Below are positions 6,510 to 7,949 of a DNA stretch of 7,949 nt, piece after piece. The notes under the pieces were generated by a model. It was given only the letters and a program-made list of their open reading frames with translations. It was not told where the DNA came from and made no database searches. Source of the stretch: Myxococcales bacterium (GTDB lineage Bacteria > Myxococcota_A > Bradymonadia > Bradymonadales > Bradymonadaceae). Position numbers and translations under genes: made by a program. Each line of letters starts with the position of its first letter. Positions within the stretch are counted from its first letter, which is position 1. Location: contig SKMT01000246.1 in NCBI GenBank assembly GCA_007120915.1, forward strand, positions 1-7,949, given 5' to 3'.

Positions 6510-6671
6510 ATGATGATGGAGAATCGACGTCAGGTAATGGTGGTGGGATTGATCGCGGCGGCGCTGCTCGTTTCGGGCTGCGCCGAATCGGTGACGATAG
6601 CGAGCAACGGGCTTGCCATGCTGGTCGCGTCCGTGCTGCTGTGGTCGACCATCAACCTGAGTAATGATTGA
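6510..6671 (+). CDS. Small (53-residue) lipoprotein with a second hydrophobic segment
   Basis: The gene starts at one of three consecutive ATGs (6510, 6513, 6516). AAGGAG (6496-6501) lies 8 bases before the first, which I chose. The product has a basic N-terminus (ENRRQ, 4-8), a hydrophobic stretch (9-21) and a good lipobox LVSGC, with Cys24 as the lipidated residue. The mature part would be only about 30 residues. It includes a second hydrophobic segment (35-50) ending STINLSND. Residue +2 is Ala, so sorting to the outer membrane is expected if the standard rule applies. The SCP2-like gene follows after 21 bases, so the two are probably translated from one message. I recognise no family; tiny lipoproteins of this shape include entericidin-like proteins, but there is no sequence basis to call it one. 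Confidence 0.7.
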   Translation: MMMENRRQVMVVGLIAAALLVSGCAESVTIASNGLAMLVASVLLWSTINLSND

Positions 6672-6692
6672 TACTCGAAAGGATCGGTGACG

Positions 6693-7313
6693 ATGGACTG
6701 GAGCGAGGTGCTCGACCCTGAACTTAGCCCCCGTGAACTGCTGTGTGAGCGTCTTCCCGAGCTTCATCAGCAGCGCATCGACCAGTATCGGCGCCTGGTA
6801 GAGGCGCCGATGATCTTCAGCTTTCTGTTCCCCGACAGCGGCGAGCAGTACACCCTGAGGGTGACCACACAGAAGGTGGAGGCCGTCGAAGGGGACATGA
6901 TCGACTTTCCCCAGGCCACCGCCCGGGGGAGCCGCGACCAGTGGAAGCGCTGCGTAGAGTTGGTGCGCCGGCTCGCCGAGCCCGCCGACGACCAGATCGA
7001 CCGCGTCGACGGCCGAATCAAGATTACTCAGAACGTCGTCGACGGATTTGAACAGTTCGACGGAGTGTTGCGGGTGATCATCACGGATTTGCCCGACGAC
7101 GCCGAATCACTGGAGTTCGAGGTGGTGCTCAACGACTACACCGAACCGGACTGGGCCGAGACGGCGACGGTTACCGTTCAGTGGCAGGTGCTCGAAGACG
7201 TCGCCCACGGCCGGCTCGACCCCGTGGAAGCGGCCCGCAAGGCAAAGGTGGGCGGAAAGGTGGGCCTGGCCATCGATCTGGGCGGGTATTTTGCCACCGA
7301 GTTCGATCTGTGA
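6693..7313 (+). CDS. SCP2-like (sterol carrier protein 2 fold) protein, possibly duplicated
   Basis: The start is ATG at 6693, 9 bases after AAAGGA (6678-6683). A GTG at 6687 is in frame but only 3 bases from that site. The 206-residue product has no signal peptide. After an N-terminal helical part (1-38), residues 40-122 resemble an SCP2 domain: strands IFSFLF and YTLRVTTQKVEAVEGD, then PQATARGSRDQWKRCVELV, then GRIKITQNVVDGF. Residues 126-206 resemble a second copy and end with the clearest SCP2 signature, LEDVAHGRLDP (167-177) followed by VGGKVGLAIDLGGYF (186-200). SCP2 folds bind sterols, fatty acids or acyl-CoA in a hydrophobic cavity and are usually cytoplasmic. The family call is by eye and moderately sure; the duplication is less sure. 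It is probably co-transcribed with the upstream small lipoprotein gene. Confidence 0.6.
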   Translation: MDWSEVLDPELSPRELLCERLPELHQQRIDQYRRLVEAPMIFSFLFPDSGEQYTLRVTTQKVEAVEGDMIDFPQATARGSRDQWKRCVELVRRLAEPADDQIDRVDGRIKITQNVVDGFEQFDGVLRVIITDLPDDAESLEFEVVLNDYTEPDWAETATVTVQWQVLEDVAHGRLDPVEAARKAKVGGKVGLAIDLGGYFATEFDL

Positions 7314-7318
7314 GGCCT

Positions 7319-7350
7319 GGGTGGTGGGTGATGGGTGGTGGGTGGTGGGG
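7319..7350 (+). repeat. GGGTGRT heptamer tandem repeat, potential G-quadruplex
   Basis: Four units of GGGTGRT (starting at 7319, 7326, 7333 and 7340) are followed by GGGG (7347-7350), so G-runs recur exactly every 7 bases with 4-base loops. A looser GT/G-rich tail continues to about 7362. Five G-runs of at least three on one strand satisfy the usual G-quadruplex pattern. It starts six bases after the SCP2-like gene's stop, ahead of tdk, on the non-template strand. Confidence 0.8.
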
Positions 7351-7387
7351 ATGGCGGTGGTGGAACCTCGGCGGTCACAACGAGGGG

Positions 7388-7416
7388 TTGCACCGGCGTC
7401 GGGACGGCGTTACAAC
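7388..7416 (+). promoter_or_regulatory. Weak candidate promoter for tdk
   Basis: TTGCAC (7388-7393) is followed after exactly 17 bases by TACAAC (7411-7416, 4 of 6 matches to -10). Transcription would begin near 7423, inside the GGCACC/GGTGCC inverted repeat. The -35 is poor, so this is only a candidate. Confidence 0.25.
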
Positions 7417-7419
7417 ATC

Positions 7420-7447
7420 GGCACCTTCGGTGATTCGGTGCCCTTTT
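7420..7447 (+). terminator. Inverted repeat followed by a T-run; weak terminator or leader hairpin
   Basis: GGCACC (7420-7425) and GGTGCC (7437-7442) form a 6-bp stem followed by four T residues (7444-7447). Between the arms lies a direct repeat, TTCGGTGA then TTCGGTGC, so CACC could pair with either GGTG copy. It could end transcription of the SCP2-like gene or, if tdk's promoter is at 7388, form the very start of the tdk message. Confidence 0.35.
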
Positions 7448-7461
7448 CCCGGCTGGGTTCG

Positions 7462-7949
7462 ATGATTTTACAACCACGTGATGTCGGCTGGATCGAAGTG
7501 ATCTGTGGACCCATGTTCTCGGGCAAGACCGAGGAGCTAATTCGGCGGCTTACCCGCGCGAAGTATGCACGTCAGAAGGTTCAGATTTTCAAACCCAACA
7601 TCGACAATCGTTACGATGACGACTTTGTGGTCAGCCACAGCCAGCAGTCACTGCCCGGAGTGGGAGTGGAGGACCTGGATGAGCTGGAAGAGCGGCTGGA
7701 CCACCAGGTGGAAGTGATCGGGATCGACGAAGTGCAGTTTTTTGACGACGCAGTCGTCGATTTCTGTGAAGAGCTCGCCGACGGGGGCCGACGGGTGATT
7801 GTCGCCGGGCTGGACCAGGATTATCGAGGCGAGCCTTTCGAGCCGATGCCCCGGCTGTTGTCCGTCGCAGAGTACATCACGAAGCTGTCGGCGATCTGTG
7901 TGCAGTGTGGCAATCCGGCCCACCGCAGCTACCGGCTCGCTGAAGATCC
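7462..7949 (+). CDS. tdk: Thymidine kinase, class II (partial, C-terminus off right edge)
   Basis: This enzyme phosphorylates thymidine to dTMP with ATP in the cytoplasm (pyrimidine salvage). The first 162 codons are present; the family is about 190-200 residues. Visible features are GWIEVICGPMFSGKT (9-23) with the phosphate-binding loop, FKPNIDNRY (43-51), VVSHS (56-60), DEVQFF (89-94) with catalytic Glu90, AGLDQDYRGEPF (115-126), and the first zinc-binding pair CVQC (146-149). The second zinc pair and the end lie outside the window. The sequence closely follows the Bacillus-type enzyme. ATG 7462 was chosen because it leaves the usual short leader before GWIEV. Its Shine-Dalgarno is poor, and the frame is open far upstream (GTG 7438, ATG 7351), so a longer N-terminus cannot be excluded. 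Identification is secure. Confidence 0.93.
   Translation, partial: MILQPRDVGWIEVICGPMFSGKTEELIRRLTRAKYARQKVQIFKPNIDNRYDDDFVVSHSQQSLPGVGVEDLDELEERLDHQVEVIGIDEVQFFDDAVVDFCEELADGGRRVIVAGLDQDYRGEPFEPMPRLLSVAEYITKLSAICVQCGNPAHRSYRLAED

Noticed and set aside
6378..6767. Minus-strand 129-residue open frame over the small lipoprotein
   Set aside because: It overlaps the dapF end, the lipoprotein and the SCP2-like gene start on the opposite strand and shows only Arg/His-rich sequence without motifs.
7319..7362. Possible CRISPR or phage attachment repeat
   Set aside because: The units are 7 bases, directly adjacent and have no spacers, and no cas, integrase or tRNA gene is nearby. A simple tandem repeat explains it.
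7181..7465. Forward 94-residue frame across the G-rich repeat
   Set aside because: It is out of frame with the SCP2-like gene that it overlaps; the translation is Gly/Arg/Trp-rich from the repeat and shows no domain.
7178..7477. Minus-strand 99-residue frame with a Pro-rich run
   Set aside because: The Pro/His run is only the complement of the G-rich heptamer repeat; there is no ribosome binding site or domain.

Overview
The window is high-GC bacterial DNA with strong G/C preference at third codon positions and several very acidic proteins. It carries a PilZ protein, a PKD/CARDB-type lipoprotein, a FadD15-like acyl-CoA synthetase, DapF and a class II thymidine kinase. Together these suggest a member of the broad myxobacterial/Bradymonadales (former Deltaproteobacteria) group. 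This is an inference from gene style, not from a marker gene.

Layout. Positions 1261 down to 2 (minus strand) encode the first 420 residues of a secreted, modular lipoprotein that runs off the left edge. A 305-base divergent intergenic region (1262-1566) follows, with candidate promoters on both strands. All further genes are on the plus strand. They are an unrecognised single-pass membrane protein with a long low-complexity N-terminus and an acidic tail (1567-3117, TTG start), a terminator with a long foldable loop (3153-3214), and a divergent AMP-forming long-chain acyl-CoA synthetase (3258-5129). Next come a c-di-GMP-binding PilZ protein (5266-5664) followed after 7 bases by dapF (5672-6463), a 53-residue lipoprotein (6510-6671), and a protein with one or two SCP2-like folds (6693-7313). 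The window ends with a G-rich heptamer repeat (7319-7350) and the 5' part of tdk (7462 to the right edge).

How the genes relate. pilZ and dapF are probably one transcription unit. The small lipoprotein and the SCP2-like protein are probably another. dapF (meso-diaminopimelate for lysine and peptidoglycan) and tdk (thymidine salvage) are ordinary housekeeping genes. The acyl-CoA synthetase and the SCP2-like protein both point to acyl or lipid ligands, but nothing in the sequence ties them together directly.

Most notable points: (1) the acyl-CoA synthetase has lost or changed several normally conserved catalytic positions, including both conserved lysines; (2) the real gene at the left edge lies opposite a long but spurious forward frame; (3) a 53-residue lipoprotein gene sits directly ahead of an apparently duplicated SCP2-like protein; (4) a regular GGGTGRT tandem repeat with G-quadruplex potential lies just upstream of tdk; (5) three intergenic regions share an ACGCTGG element positioned like part of a promoter. 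I found no RNA gene, CRISPR array, insertion sequence or recognisable defence system, and no clear evidence of a wholly new multi-gene system.
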